Notes: a model not told the origin generated them from the sequence alone. A stretch of 64,000 nt of DNA from Sediminicola luteus (GCF_002514735.1 NZ_NBWU01000001.1:744001-808000); one strand, 5' to 3'; counted from the first letter of the stretch, positions 29,668 through 38,661 are shown. Translations and numbers: made by a program.

Positions 29668-30058
29668 TGCCGGCCCCCGAAGCCCCCTTCCCGATAGTTA
29701 TCGGGACCCCAAAGGGGGAATTTATTCATGATGTTTTGGGGGTTACCCCTCCTATCGTCAGGGTCGGGCTTTACGCGGCAAATCCGCGCCACTTCGTACC
29801 TCAGGGCTGTGGGTTTTCTGCTGCAATCCCTAACCCGTTATGGGTTATGATCTAACTTCGTACTTGGAAAGGTTTGAAGGGTTTATGGTTTATAGTTCAT
29901 TGTTATTCGGTTGAGCTCCCTATTCCAACAATGAACACTGAACAACGAACAATTTTATGTTGACACGAATTCTTCCCACTTCGTACTTCCAAAATCGTAC
30001 TTACTGCCCCATTTTCAAATTGGCACATCTTCAAATTAGCAAATTGCTTCATTAAAAA
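29668..30058. repeat. Gene-free stretch with dispersed repeat words
   Basis: Contains TTCGTACTTGGAAAGGTTTGAAGGGTTT, CCGATAGTTATCGGG hairpins, ACTTCGTACTTCC and TTCAAATTAGCAAATTGC words shared with the other islands. One open frame of 62 codons here has no start signal or family resemblance and is not called. Confidence 0.6.
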
Positions 30059-30059
30059 C

Positions 30060-30509
30060 TCACTTTTTCCGCCTTTGGGCAAAGAACGTCCGCATAAGGT
30101 CGGCGCATTCGGCTTCCATTATGCCGCTTACCACTTCGGTCTTGGGGTGTAATTGGGCGCCCATGGCCTTGTAGCCCCGATCTGTGTCCGAGGCCCCAAA
30201 GACTACCCGGGGTATCTGTGACCAATACAGGGCACCGGCGCACATTTGGCAGGGTTCCAAGGTAACGTACAGGGTGCAATCGGTAAGGTATTTGCCCCCC
30301 AAAAAGTGGGCCGCCGCCGTAATGGCCTGCATCTCGGCATGAGCGGTAACATCGGTCAGTTGCTCGGTAAGGTTGTGGGCTCGTGCAATAATCCGGTTCT
30401 GTACCACTACCACCGCACCCACCGGTACCTCGCCCTTTTCAAAGGCCAATTGGGCCTCTTGGTAGGCCTTTCGCATAAAATGGGCGTCGTCGAATTGTAA
30501 ATCCATCAT
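30060..30509 (-). CDS. tadA: tRNA adenosine(34) deaminase
   Basis: A cytidine-deaminase-fold zinc enzyme that converts A34 to inosine in the tRNA anticodon. The zinc site is visible: HAE at residues 57-59 with the catalytic glutamate, and PCQMC with its two cysteines about 30 residues later. The length, about 149 residues, is typical for TadA. The frame extends 15 codons further upstream, but the pair of ATGs used here begins the conserved region. A guanine or other nucleoside deaminase is possible, but the N-terminal and PCQMCAGAL context fit TadA best. Confidence 0.88.
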   Translation of the reverse strand: MMDLQFDDAHFMRKAYQEAQLAFEKGEVPVGAVVVVQNRIIARAHNLTEQLTDVTAHAEMQAITAAAHFLGGKYLTDCTLYVTLEPCQMCAGALYWSQIPRVVFGASDTDRGYKAMGAQLHPKTEVVSGIMEAECADLMRTFFAQRRKK

Positions 30510-30702
30510 AATCTCTAAAACCTTAGGCCATCCCAAAGCACAATAAAAAATCAAATTTCGAAGTCTAATATCCCGCTAAAAATGCGGGATTAATTTATCA
30601 TACTGTTTTGAATGCCTAGCTCCGCTACTTTTCAAAACCGTGATTCATTAACAAAGGTAAGCTATTGCCAAGTCTCCAATCGATAATACCCTGTATTTGC
30701 CG

Positions 30703-30710
30703 TACTTTTG
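30703..30710 (+). promoter_or_regulatory. -7 promoter element immediately before dxs
   Basis: TACTTTTG fits TAnnTTTG and ends only six bases before the ATG, so the transcript would start about at the initiation codon. Confidence 0.5.
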
Positions 30711-30716
30711 CAGCGC

Positions 30717-32492
30717 ATGCCGCTATTAGACCACATACAGTTTCCTGCCGACCTCAGAAAGCTAGACTTGGCCGAACTTCCGCAATTGGCCCAGGAGCTC
30801 CGTCGTTTTATTATCGATGTGGTGGCCACCAAAGAAGGACATCTCGGGGCCAGTCTGGGCGTGGTAGAACTCACCATTGCCTTGCACTATACCTTTAATA
30901 CCCCCGAAGATCTGCTGATCTGGGATGTGGGCCATCAGGCGTACGGACATAAAATCCTTACCGGGCGTAAGGCGCAGTTCCATACCAATAGACAGTTCGA
31001 AGGACTTAGCGGCTTTCCCAAACGTAGCGAAAGCCCCTATGATGTGTTCGGTACCGGCCATAGCTCTACCTCTATTTCGGCCCTGATGGGCATGGCCCTG
31101 GCAGCCAAGATATCGGGCAAGACCGATCGTAAGCATATAGCGGTTATCGGCGATGCCTCCATCGCTTCGGGTATGGCCTTCGAAGGACTTAACCATGCCG
31201 GGGATACCGATGTGGATATGCTGGTGGTGCTGAACGATAATGCCATTGGTATTGACCCCAGTGTAGGGGCCCTAAAACATTACCTCACCCAGGTAAAACA
31301 GGGCAACCCCAGCCAGGACAATATTTTCGAGGCCCTGAACTTTACCTATTCCGGGCCCATAGATGGGCATGATCTGCCCGCCTTGATCGCGGAAATGGAA
31401 CGCCTAAAAAAAGTACCCGGACCCAAATTCCTGCATGTGGTTACCACCAAGGGGAAAGGGCTACAACAGGCCGAGGAAAACCAGGTGACCTACCATGCCC
31501 CGGGTAAATTTGACCGGGAAACCGGCGAACTCCTGCCCAAAAACACCGCCGATCTGCCGCCCAAATTCCAAGATGTATTCGGACACGCCATCGTAGAACT
31601 GGCCCAACGCAACCCCAAAATCGTGGGCATTACCCCGGCCATGCCTACGGGTAGCTCTTTAAAATATATGATGGCCGCCCTACCCGAGCGCGCCTTTGAT
31701 GTGGGGATAGCCGAACAACATGCCGTAACCATGGCTGCCGGAATAGCCGCCGAGGGTCTGGTGCCCTTCTGCAATATCTACTCCACCTTTTTACAACGGG
31801 CCTACGACCAAGTAATACACGACGTGGCCTTACAAAAACTACCCGTGGTCTTTTGCCTTGACCGGGCCGGAATCGTAGGTAAAGACGGACCCACACATCA
31901 TGGGGCCTTTGACTTGGCCTATCTACGCTGTGTACCCAACTTGATCGTTTGTGCCCCTAAAGACGGGCCCGAACTGCGAAACCTGCTCTATACCGCCCAA
32001 CTGGGTCTTGATCGTCCTATGGCCATTCGATACCCTAGGGGGCGCGACCTAGCACGCCATGGCGATACCCCTTTTTCTGAAATTAACATCGGAAAAGGCG
32101 AAACCATACAAAAGGGTACGGAAATTGCAGTGCTTAGCATCGGTCCGATCGGGGCAAAGCTGTATGAACAGCAGACCCATTTGGAACAGCCCCAAAAAGT
32201 AGGTCACTATAATATGCGTTTCGTAAAACCTTTGGATACCCAACTCTTGCACCGCATTTTTACCCAATACCGCGAAGTGGTTACGGTAGAAGACGGTTGC
32301 CTGGCCGGTGGCTTTGGCTCGGCCGTGCTCGAATGGGCCCAGGAACAGGGGTATGCCCTACCTATAAAACGCTTCGGTATACCGGACCGTTTTGTGACCC
32401 ATGGCCCCACGGCCACCCTGAACGAGACCCTCGGATTAGATACCAAAACCATCATTACATACATAAACCAAAAAACCAGACCACCACTATGA
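30717..32492 (+). CDS. dxs: 1-deoxy-D-xylulose-5-phosphate synthase
   Basis: The thiamine-diphosphate enzyme that joins pyruvate and glyceraldehyde-3-phosphate at the head of the MEP isoprenoid pathway. Visible motifs are the substrate site GHQAYGHKILTGR, the thiamine site GDASIASGMAFEGLNHAG...NDN, and the catalytic-domain EQHAVTMAAG. The ATG taken here gives 591 residues, normal for Dxs; a TTG three codons earlier lies inside a promoter-like element. It overlaps the following DUF3078 gene by ATGA, so they are co-translated. Confidence 0.96.
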   Translation: MPLLDHIQFPADLRKLDLAELPQLAQELRRFIIDVVATKEGHLGASLGVVELTIALHYTFNTPEDLLIWDVGHQAYGHKILTGRKAQFHTNRQFEGLSGFPKRSESPYDVFGTGHSSTSISALMGMALAAKISGKTDRKHIAVIGDASIASGMAFEGLNHAGDTDVDMLVVLNDNAIGIDPSVGALKHYLTQVKQGNPSQDNIFEALNFTYSGPIDGHDLPALIAEMERLKKVPGPKFLHVVTTKGKGLQQAEENQVTYHAPGKFDRETGELLPKNTADLPPKFQDVFGHAIVELAQRNPKIVGITPAMPTGSSLKYMMAALPERAFDVGIAEQHAVTMAAGIAAEGLVPFCNIYSTFLQRAYDQVIHDVALQKLPVVFCLDRAGIVGKDGPTHHGAFDLAYLRCVPNLIVCAPKDGPELRNLLYTAQLGLDRPMAIRYPRGRDLARHGDTPFSEINIGKGETIQKGTEIAVLSIGPIGAKLYEQQTHLEQPQKVGHYNMRFVKPLDTQLLHRIFTQYREVVTVEDGCLAGGFGSAVLEWAQEQGYALPIKRFGIPDRFVTHGPTATLNETLGLDTKTIITYINQKTRPPL

Positions 32493-33580
32493 AAATGAAG
32501 GCACTCCTCCTCGGGCTTGCCCTTGTATGGGCCTTTCAGGGCCTGCAGGCCCAAGAGACCGAACCCGAGGTAGATACCACTACGGTAGACACCATCGTGA
32601 TCCGCCGGCTGCAGGAAACCGTAACCAGTCTGCCCCGGGGCGTACGCCATACCGTACCCAAAATCTCGTTCAACAAGACCCAGACCATGAACGAACCACC
32701 GCATCGTTTTAAGGTACCCTCGTTCTGGACCAAAAAGAACAACCTGAACGTACAGATCAGTGAGGTCGCTTTCGTAAACTGGAACGCGGGGGGTAACAAC
32801 TCCATTACCGCCATCGGGAAACTCTTGTTCGAACGTAATTATAAATTCCGCTACGTTACCTGGTACAACACCCTAGATCTGCGCTATGGTAGCAACGCCC
32901 AAGAGGGACGCGAACTGCGCAAGACCGACGACCAGATCCGGCTAAGCTCTACCTTTGGTTACCGTACCGATACCATTAGCCCTTGGTACTATTCGGTAAA
33001 GCTGAACTTTAACACCCAGTTCGCCAACGGTTATAAATACCCCAATACCGACGACCCCATCTCGCGCTTTATGGCCCCGGGTTACCTCTTTCTCGGTGCG
33101 GGTGCCTCGTATATACCCGATGGGGGCAAATTTAACCTCTATATCTCGCCCTTGACCCTTAAAACCACCTTTGTACTCGACCAGACCTTGGCCGATAAGG
33201 GGGCCTTTGGGGTAGACAAGGCGATACGCGACGAAGACGGCAATATAATTACCCCCGGTGCCAACAACCGAACGGAGGTCGGTTTTCTGATCACCAACAA
33301 ATGGGAGACCGAGGTGGCCAAAAACATTCATATGACCCATGCCCTGGGCCTCTATACCGATTACCTCAACAGCTTTGGCAATATTGATGTAGACTGGGAG
33401 CTAAGGTTCAAACTCAAAGTAAACAAACATGTCTCGGCCAGTATAGGCACCCATATTATTTACGACGACGATGTAAAGTTCGATATCGTAAAGGATGGCG
33501 ATGGCAATGTGACCGATCCCGGCGGTGCCCGGGTCCAGTTTAAACAGATCCTGGGCGTAGGGCTGAATTATGATTTTTGA
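32489..33580 (+). CDS. DUF3078 outer-membrane-type protein
   Basis: A 363-residue exported protein with a signal peptide (ALLLGLALVWAFQGLQAQ). It belongs to the DUF3078 group of Bacteroidota, probably an outer-membrane barrel: WTKKNNLNVQISEVAFVNWNAGG is the hallmark opening, followed by many amphipathic strands (RYVTWYNTLDLRYG, YYSVKLNFNTQFANGY). Function is unknown. The chosen ATG overlaps the dxs stop codon; a longer frame runs far into dxs and is rejected. Its end is convergent with the accessory island. Confidence 0.85.
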   Translation: MKMKALLLGLALVWAFQGLQAQETEPEVDTTTVDTIVIRRLQETVTSLPRGVRHTVPKISFNKTQTMNEPPHRFKVPSFWTKKNNLNVQISEVAFVNWNAGGNNSITAIGKLLFERNYKFRYVTWYNTLDLRYGSNAQEGRELRKTDDQIRLSSTFGYRTDTISPWYYSVKLNFNTQFANGYKYPNTDDPISRFMAPGYLFLGAGASYIPDGGKFNLYISPLTLKTTFVLDQTLADKGAFGVDKAIRDEDGNIITPGANNRTEVGFLITNKWETEVAKNIHMTHALGLYTDYLNSFGNIDVDWELRFKLKVNKHVSASIGTHIIYDDDVKFDIVKDGDGNVTDPGGARVQFKQILGVGLNYDF

Positions 33581-33797
33581 TGTTTTCGGAATTCCGGGTT
33601 CAGAGTACTGAATGCTGATGGGTTTGGTAGGCAGCCGGCACTACCTCAAGTACCGATTGCTATCTGTACACGCGGGAGCGGTTTTGATAGGACAAGCAGC
33701 TGATAACCACTTACTCAACTGTTTGACATTGTCGTTTAATTTATATAATTCAATGAAATAAGCTGGCTTTCCTTTGATAATGTCATTCAGCGTTGGC

Positions 33798-33844
33798 GTG
33801 AAAGCTCTTTGCAACCGCAGGAGCGGGATTGCAATGTGCTTGAA
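33798..33844. repeat. Left boundary hairpin element of the accessory island
   Basis: Arms GTGAAAGCTCTTT and AATGTGCTTGAA flank a stem-loop (TTGCAACCGC/GCGG-GA-TTGCAA). The same arms with a different, self-complementary stem occur at the right end of the island. The roughly 220 bases between the DUF3078 stop and this element show no gene. Confidence 0.7.
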
Positions 33845-33853
33845 ACAGATAAG

Positions 33854-34951
33854 CTATTCTTTTATCAACGATTCGATTATTTCATCTGAGTCAAAATCTG
33901 GCGAACCTTGTCTAGCATAGTAACTTGAATATCTCTCTATTAAGTCCTTTAAAAATGGCATAGAAATAGTGGCAAATCTGTCAATATCAGAATTTTTTAT
34001 TCCGGTTTGCAGTTTATCTAACGGTATTGAGAGTTTATGTTGAAAATCAATAATTCCAGCGTTAATACCTTTATGCTGAGGAATAAAATGATAATATGAA
34101 CTCTTGTTTCCAATTAGTTTTTCTAATTTCCCCTTTTTTGTACTACTCAAACCCTCAATAGTTTGTATTTCTTCAATCCCACTAACTTCTTCTGAAATAT
34201 CTTTTATTCGCAATAAAAACACTTTAGAAACTTTCTTTTGGGCAAAATCACAGGCTGGCGTAAGAACAACAAATCTGTTCCCATCCAAAGTAATCAAATC
34301 TCCAGTCGAAAGACTTTCCTTTACAGGTCTTGTTATATAAAACTCGCTAGGATGTACCTTGCTCTCATCTAAATACTCCAACATATGTAAAATGGTGTAA
34401 CGTAGAAGTGAGTCTTCTTTCTCAGCTGAAGTTCGTTTGTTATCTAGTGCCCAATTGTCTATAGAAGTTGAAATGTGATTCCAGAAAATGTTTTGGATTA
34501 ATTCTTCAATCTTTCCGTTTCGATTTAAAAGGTTAAGAATTCCTGTTGCTTTTATAGTCTTGAATTTATCAAGAGTAGCCATAACATCTACTTCATCTCT
34601 CTCAAAAACGTTAAAAACTGAACTTGGCACGTTTAATTCAGCTGAGATGTGATGTGGGGTTCCAGTGATGACAAAGGTTGGAAAACGTAAATTTTCTTTG
34701 ATTTCTTTGACAACCTCGTTTCCAGAAGTATCAGTTCCTCCCGAACCCATTAAGTCTAAATCTACTATTGCCCCATCAAAAATATTGTCAGGGTTTTTTA
34801 GTGCTGCAATCGCCTCATCTTTGCTTTGTATCCAAACATCAGTTATTTGATGTTCCTTATTTTCTTTATTGAATAAATCAATATTTCTATTGTACACATC
34901 GTTGTAGATGGCCTTGTCATCTTCTACTATTAATATTCTTAACTCTTCCAT
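33854..34951 (-). CDS. Receiver-domain protein with unrecognised C-terminal region
   Basis: A 365-residue soluble protein. The first 125 residues are a response-regulator receiver: acidic pair Asp11/Asp12, phospho-acceptor Asp64 in AIVDLDLMG, and Thr96 in FVITGTPH. The usual Lys before the last helix is not in place (NVFERDE), so the domain is degenerate there. A helical middle (about 130-200) leads to a beta-rich region at about 205-320 (GDLITLDGNRFVVLTPACDF, SYYHFIPQHKGINAGIIDFQ) that might be an SH3-like barrel. No DNA-binding or nuclease motif is evident. It begins 2 bases after the ATPase/kinase gene and is the last gene of the island operon. Confidence 0.8.
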   Translation of the reverse strand: MEELRILIVEDDKAIYNDVYNRNIDLFNKENKEHQITDVWIQSKDEAIAALKNPDNIFDGAIVDLDLMGSGGTDTSGNEVVKEIKENLRFPTFVITGTPHHISAELNVPSSVFNVFERDEVDVMATLDKFKTIKATGILNLLNRNGKIEELIQNIFWNHISTSIDNWALDNKRTSAEKEDSLLRYTILHMLEYLDESKVHPSEFYITRPVKESLSTGDLITLDGNRFVVLTPACDFAQKKVSKVFLLRIKDISEEVSGIEEIQTIEGLSSTKKGKLEKLIGNKSSYYHFIPQHKGINAGIIDFQHKLSIPLDKLQTGIKNSDIDRFATISMPFLKDLIERYSSYYARQGSPDFDSDEIIESLIKE

Positions 34952-34953
34952 AA

Positions 34954-37182
34954 TTATTTGCTGATTTCTATTTGGAAGTTCACTCCGTTATCACTTTTTC
35001 TAGCAGAAAGTTCTCCATTAAGTCTATCTGATGCTTCACCAGCGATGGCTAAACCAAGACCAGTCCCATCAATTTTTTTAGAATAACCAGGCTCAAAAAT
35101 GGCTCCAGATTCAATTTCCAAATCTGTTAAGCCTGGACCTGTGTCTTTATAGTCAATAATAACAGAGTCCTTATTTTGAATAACTTCTATTTCTATTTTC
35201 TTTTCATCTGTCTTGGATATACCCAGCCAATAAATACTGTTCTCAATTAGGTTTGTTAAGGCGATATACAAATCTTCTGACCAACCAAAAATTTCTACTT
35301 TTTCATCTCCAACGATTTCAAATTCAATATTTGCTTCTTCAATACTTGATTTGAAAACATCTAAACTCTCGTTAATGACACGAATAACTGAGAAGTCAGA
35401 CTTTTTCTCCCTTTTCTGTTTGGCGAGAGGCGATATTCGCTTAAATAGAGTCGAAATGAACTTGCTATTAATCTTAAAGCCATTTATACTTTTTACTAGT
35501 TGTTCATAGTCCTCTTCAGTTGGTTTCGCTCGATAGAATTTTAAGTAACGTTCCATCACCTTAGTTTCTGAATTGAAGAACTGCAATGGTTTCCTGCCTT
35601 CGTGTAGAATAAAGTTGACAATTTTACCTAGAGTTGCTTGGCCTTGATAAATCGCTATTGTTTTTTCAATTTCCTCTTTGAGTTCAGCTTTCTTAGCCTC
35701 TTCTTTGGTTAATATATTGTCAATCTCATCAATTGCTTTTTTATCAATTTTAAACTCTGAAAGCTTTTTGCCTATAGATGACTTGACTTCTGCTAAGCTA
35801 AACAGGGAATTTATCGTGTCTTGTACTTTCGTTGGTTTCCCTCTGCTTTTTTCACTTTTTATTCTGTACGCTAGTCGCCTAGTTTCGAGTTCAAATAAGG
35901 CTTTTTGTGCCAGTTCCTTTAATCCAAAGTAGTACTCATTCTCTTTCAATCCATCTCTGGCACTTTTCTCTTCTAATCCAGATTTTTCCTCTGATTGAAT
36001 CGTAACAAACCCTACTATCTGGTTATTGCTAATCTTTAAAGTGAAATTTTGTATTCTGTCCTTATCCAAATCGAGCCAATCAACACCACCATTACCATAA
36101 GGACGAATTCTAAAGTTGTTTTTGTAAACATTTACGCCATAAACTTCATTCAGAAGTCTTCTTGCTTCATTCTTACCCATATATTTTTTAGATACTGGGT
36201 TTATTAGTCCTTTATTAATCAAGTTGTCAATAGCATCAGGTTCACGGTCGAATACCCTAAAATCAACTTTGATTAGACCGCAATATTTATTGTTGCCAGA
36301 AAGCTCAAACTTTTGCGAGATTTTTTCTTTTTGAACAGCTTCTGGATTGATGTTATTCTCGAATTCTAAACTGGCTGTTCCATCATTTGAAATAGTTCCA
36401 AAAATTCGATAATCATAATATTTAATGATTGGATAAGTATCTATAGTGATTTTTTCATCAATCTCTTGGAATGGTGAATTCTCAAATGATAAGTTTATTT
36501 TAAACTCATCTTCGGTCGACTCTTCAAATGGTGATATGAGTTTTCTTAATTCATTAATCAACTGTTCTAGAGAGTCTTTATTCCAATAAGATAGTTTGGA
36601 ATCAGTTTTTTCTATTACTTCTTCATCACCATTTTCATCAATAACTACTTCTTCATATATTTCATCTTTAGCAATAATTAAAATGTCTGTTCCTGAGGGC
36701 TCTTGAGTTTCCTTCTTCTCAATGAGAAGCTCTATGTTCTCTAGAAATTCATCTGTTTTAAAAATTCTCCAGTCAATAACCGCCTCAGATTTTTCACCAT
36801 TTTCATCAACAGTAGAAAGTGTCATTTCTTGGCCTAAAATGGAAGCAGCAAAACGTCCAATACCTTTTCTCCCTTGCAAGGTTCTTGAACCTTTTTTACT
36901 TACTTTTCTCTTAAGCTTATCATCGGTCGCTGGAACTAGCCATTTGTTAATTACTGTGTCGAAATCCATTCCATGACCATCATCTTTGATAGAAATTATT
37001 AAAGCCTGTTCATTACCAATTTCGGTATATTTAAAAACGATGTCGACTTTCGTGGCGTCTGCATCGTATGAGTTTTTGACTAGTTCAACCAATGCAGCAT
37101 AAGAGTCTCCAATTAAATCACTACCGATTGTATGTATCAATCTGGCTGCTGGTCTAATCTTGTATGTTAAATCATCGCTCAT
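34954..37182 (-). CDS. Two-headed GHKL ATPase/histidine-kinase-like protein
   Basis: A 742-residue soluble protein with two GHKL ATP sites. The N-terminal one resembles MORC/MutL/Hsp90-type ATPases: ELVKNSYDADAT (Glu33, Asn37), DDGHGM (68-72) and GRKGIGRFAAS (104-114). The C-terminal third looks like a histidine kinase: phospho-acceptor box LHEGRKPL with His527, then N-box LTNLIENSI, G1 DTGPGL (680-685) and G2 GTGLGLAI (706-713). A coiled-coil connects them around residues 480-515. Its start overlaps the methyltransferase stop (ATGA). MORC-like ATPases near methyltransferases are known in restriction-type operons; the added kinase tail and the adjacent receiver gene point to a phosphorelay, as inference. 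Confidence 0.85.
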   Translation of the reverse strand: MSDDLTYKIRPAARLIHTIGSDLIGDSYAALVELVKNSYDADATKVDIVFKYTEIGNEQALIISIKDDGHGMDFDTVINKWLVPATDDKLKRKVSKKGSRTLQGRKGIGRFAASILGQEMTLSTVDENGEKSEAVIDWRIFKTDEFLENIELLIEKKETQEPSGTDILIIAKDEIYEEVVIDENGDEEVIEKTDSKLSYWNKDSLEQLINELRKLISPFEESTEDEFKINLSFENSPFQEIDEKITIDTYPIIKYYDYRIFGTISNDGTASLEFENNINPEAVQKEKISQKFELSGNNKYCGLIKVDFRVFDREPDAIDNLINKGLINPVSKKYMGKNEARRLLNEVYGVNVYKNNFRIRPYGNGGVDWLDLDKDRIQNFTLKISNNQIVGFVTIQSEEKSGLEEKSARDGLKENEYYFGLKELAQKALFELETRRLAYRIKSEKSRGKPTKVQDTINSLFSLAEVKSSIGKKLSEFKIDKKAIDEIDNILTKEEAKKAELKEEIEKTIAIYQGQATLGKIVNFILHEGRKPLQFFNSETKVMERYLKFYRAKPTEEDYEQLVKSINGFKINSKFISTLFKRISPLAKQKREKKSDFSVIRVINESLDVFKSSIEEANIEFEIVGDEKVEIFGWSEDLYIALTNLIENSIYWLGISKTDEKKIEIEVIQNKDSVIIDYKDTGPGLTDLEIESGAIFEPGYSKKIDGTGLGLAIAGEASDRLNGELSARKSDNGVNFQIEISK

Positions 37183-38411
37183 TGAAGCTGTTTTTTAATT
37201 TGACAAGCAATTTCTTTTGCCATCAATGGTGGAACGGCATTACCAATTTGTCTAAACGCAGCAGTTCTACCGCCTTCGAAATAATAATCATCTGGGAATG
37301 ATTGAATTCTTGCAGCCTCACGTACTGAAATAGACCTAACTTGTTTAGTGTCAGGGTAGATATAATGATGTCCATCTTTAGCTATGTGAGCGACCATTGT
37401 ATGAGAAAGTCCATTTATATCAACAACCTTAAATCTATCCACAAACGCTTTTTCGTTTTTGTGTGTTTTAAGTGCAGATGGCAAATCAGGATATTTGAGT
37501 CTTTCTGACTCATTTAGCCATTTGTTTATTGCGATTTGATAAATCTTTAAATCACGAACATTATGAGGTCTTGCAATATGCTGTGTTACAAAATCGACAC
37601 CATTTCTTAGCTCAAACTTTTCAAGATATTCGGTACTAGGACTAATGTATTTAGTAACATTATTTTGGTCTCCAGGATTCAACGCCTTCAAATCAGAAAG
37701 AATCTGGCTTACTGTATATACTTCCTTAACTCTTTCAAATTCTGGATATTCAAAATCAACCCCTTTTTTCCATCCTATTAGTATTATTCTCCTTCTTTTC
37801 TGTAATACACCAAAATGCTCTGATTTTTGAATGGTATAATCTAGTTCATATCCAATACGCTTAAAATAGGCTCGCATATTCTTAAAATAGCTTCCTTTTT
37901 CGGCTGTGATTAGACCCATTACATTTTCAAAAACAAACACCTTTGGTTCGTATCTCTTTAGAAATTTTGCATATTCTTTGTAAAGAAAATTCCGAGGGTC
38001 ATTCTTCATTCGATTTTTATCTCTTGACCTTCCAACTAGCGAATACGCTTGGCAAGGTGGTCCGCCAACTATTAAGTCAATTGATTTGTCGGCTGCTAGA
38101 CTATCTATTTGTTCAAAAATGGCTTTGTTATTCTTCCCTCCAATGGAAGTGTTAATTACAGAATTGGATATTTCTGCTTCGCCACATTTCTCAATAAAAA
38201 TTTTTCTTGAAATTTTTCCCGAAATGTAATCGTAGTAATCCTCTAGGTTATTTTCAGAGTTTAATTTGTGGTAGACTAATCTCGTTTCTAGAGTATCACA
38301 AGCCTTTTCATCTATTTCAACGTGTGCAACAGGATTGTAGCCAGCTTTTATGAAGCCTTCGGATAAGCCTCCTGCTCCTGAGAATAAATCTATGAAATTC
38401 AATTTTCTCAT
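37179..38411 (-). CDS. DNA (cytosine-5)-methyltransferase
   Basis: A 410-residue C5 methyltransferase that transfers a methyl group from S-adenosylmethionine to cytosine in a specific DNA sequence. Motif I is DLFSGAGGLSEGF (8-20), motif IV has the catalytic Cys120 in GGPPCQAYS, motif VI is ENV (162-164), motif VIII QKRRRIILIG (204-213), and motif X ends in QIGNAVPPLMA. The variable target-recognition region is about residues 220-340, so the recognised sequence cannot be read. It begins 2 bases after the HTH gene. No partner endonuclease gene is beside it. Confidence 0.93.
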   Translation of the reverse strand: MRKLNFIDLFSGAGGLSEGFIKAGYNPVAHVEIDEKACDTLETRLVYHKLNSENNLEDYYDYISGKISRKIFIEKCGEAEISNSVINTSIGGKNNKAIFEQIDSLAADKSIDLIVGGPPCQAYSLVGRSRDKNRMKNDPRNFLYKEYAKFLKRYEPKVFVFENVMGLITAEKGSYFKNMRAYFKRIGYELDYTIQKSEHFGVLQKRRRIILIGWKKGVDFEYPEFERVKEVYTVSQILSDLKALNPGDQNNVTKYISPSTEYLEKFELRNGVDFVTQHIARPHNVRDLKIYQIAINKWLNESERLKYPDLPSALKTHKNEKAFVDRFKVVDINGLSHTMVAHIAKDGHHYIYPDTKQVRSISVREAARIQSFPDDYYFEGGRTAAFRQIGNAVPPLMAKEIACQIKKQLQ

Positions 38412-38413
38412 AG

Positions 38414-38629
38414 TTATACGTTAAGCTCTAAATGTCCATACAATTTCTCTAGAATCTCATTTGGGTCAGCACCTATTGCTTTAGAAATCAGATATAGTTC
38501 TTCAGCTTTTAAATTGGTTTTTTCTTTGGTGCTCAGTTGGCTTAGTCGGGATTTCCGTATTCCAGTTTTCCGAGAAACTTCTGCTTTGTTAATTGATTTA
38601 TCCGTTAAATACTTACCAAGATGAGTCAT
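38414..38629 (-). CDS. Small XRE-like HTH protein, first gene of the island
   Basis: A 71-residue protein with a helix-turn-helix: LGKYLTDKSINKAEVSRKTG then IRKSRLSQLSTKEKTN, and a C-terminal helix set like short Cro/XRE regulators. The ATG chosen lies 25 bases downstream of a TAnnTTTG promoter element; an upstream TTG in the same frame falls inside that element and is rejected. Being first in a methyltransferase operon, it is the likely controller protein, damping early expression as C-proteins do in restriction systems. Autoregulation is inferred. Confidence 0.7.
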   Translation of the reverse strand: MTHLGKYLTDKSINKAEVSRKTGIRKSRLSQLSTKEKTNLKAEELYLISKAIGADPNEILEKLYGHLELNV

Positions 38630-38653
38630 TCTTCGTATGTTACAATTGTTTTT

Positions 38654-38661
38654 CAAATGTA
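38654..38661 (-). promoter_or_regulatory. -7 promoter element of the island operon
   Basis: TACATTTG on the minus strand matches TAnnTTTG exactly. The heptamer ACATTTG occurs again about 30 bases upstream as a direct repeat, a possible operator for the HTH protein. Confidence 0.55.

Noticed and set aside
29667-29855. 62-codon open frame after the cold-shock gene
   Set aside because: It lies in repeat words, has no ribosome site or family resemblance, and begins inside the terminator region.
32297-32488. Upstream extension of the DUF3078 gene into dxs
   Set aside because: It would overlap dxs by 190 bases; the ATG at the ATGA junction is followed at once by a signal peptide.
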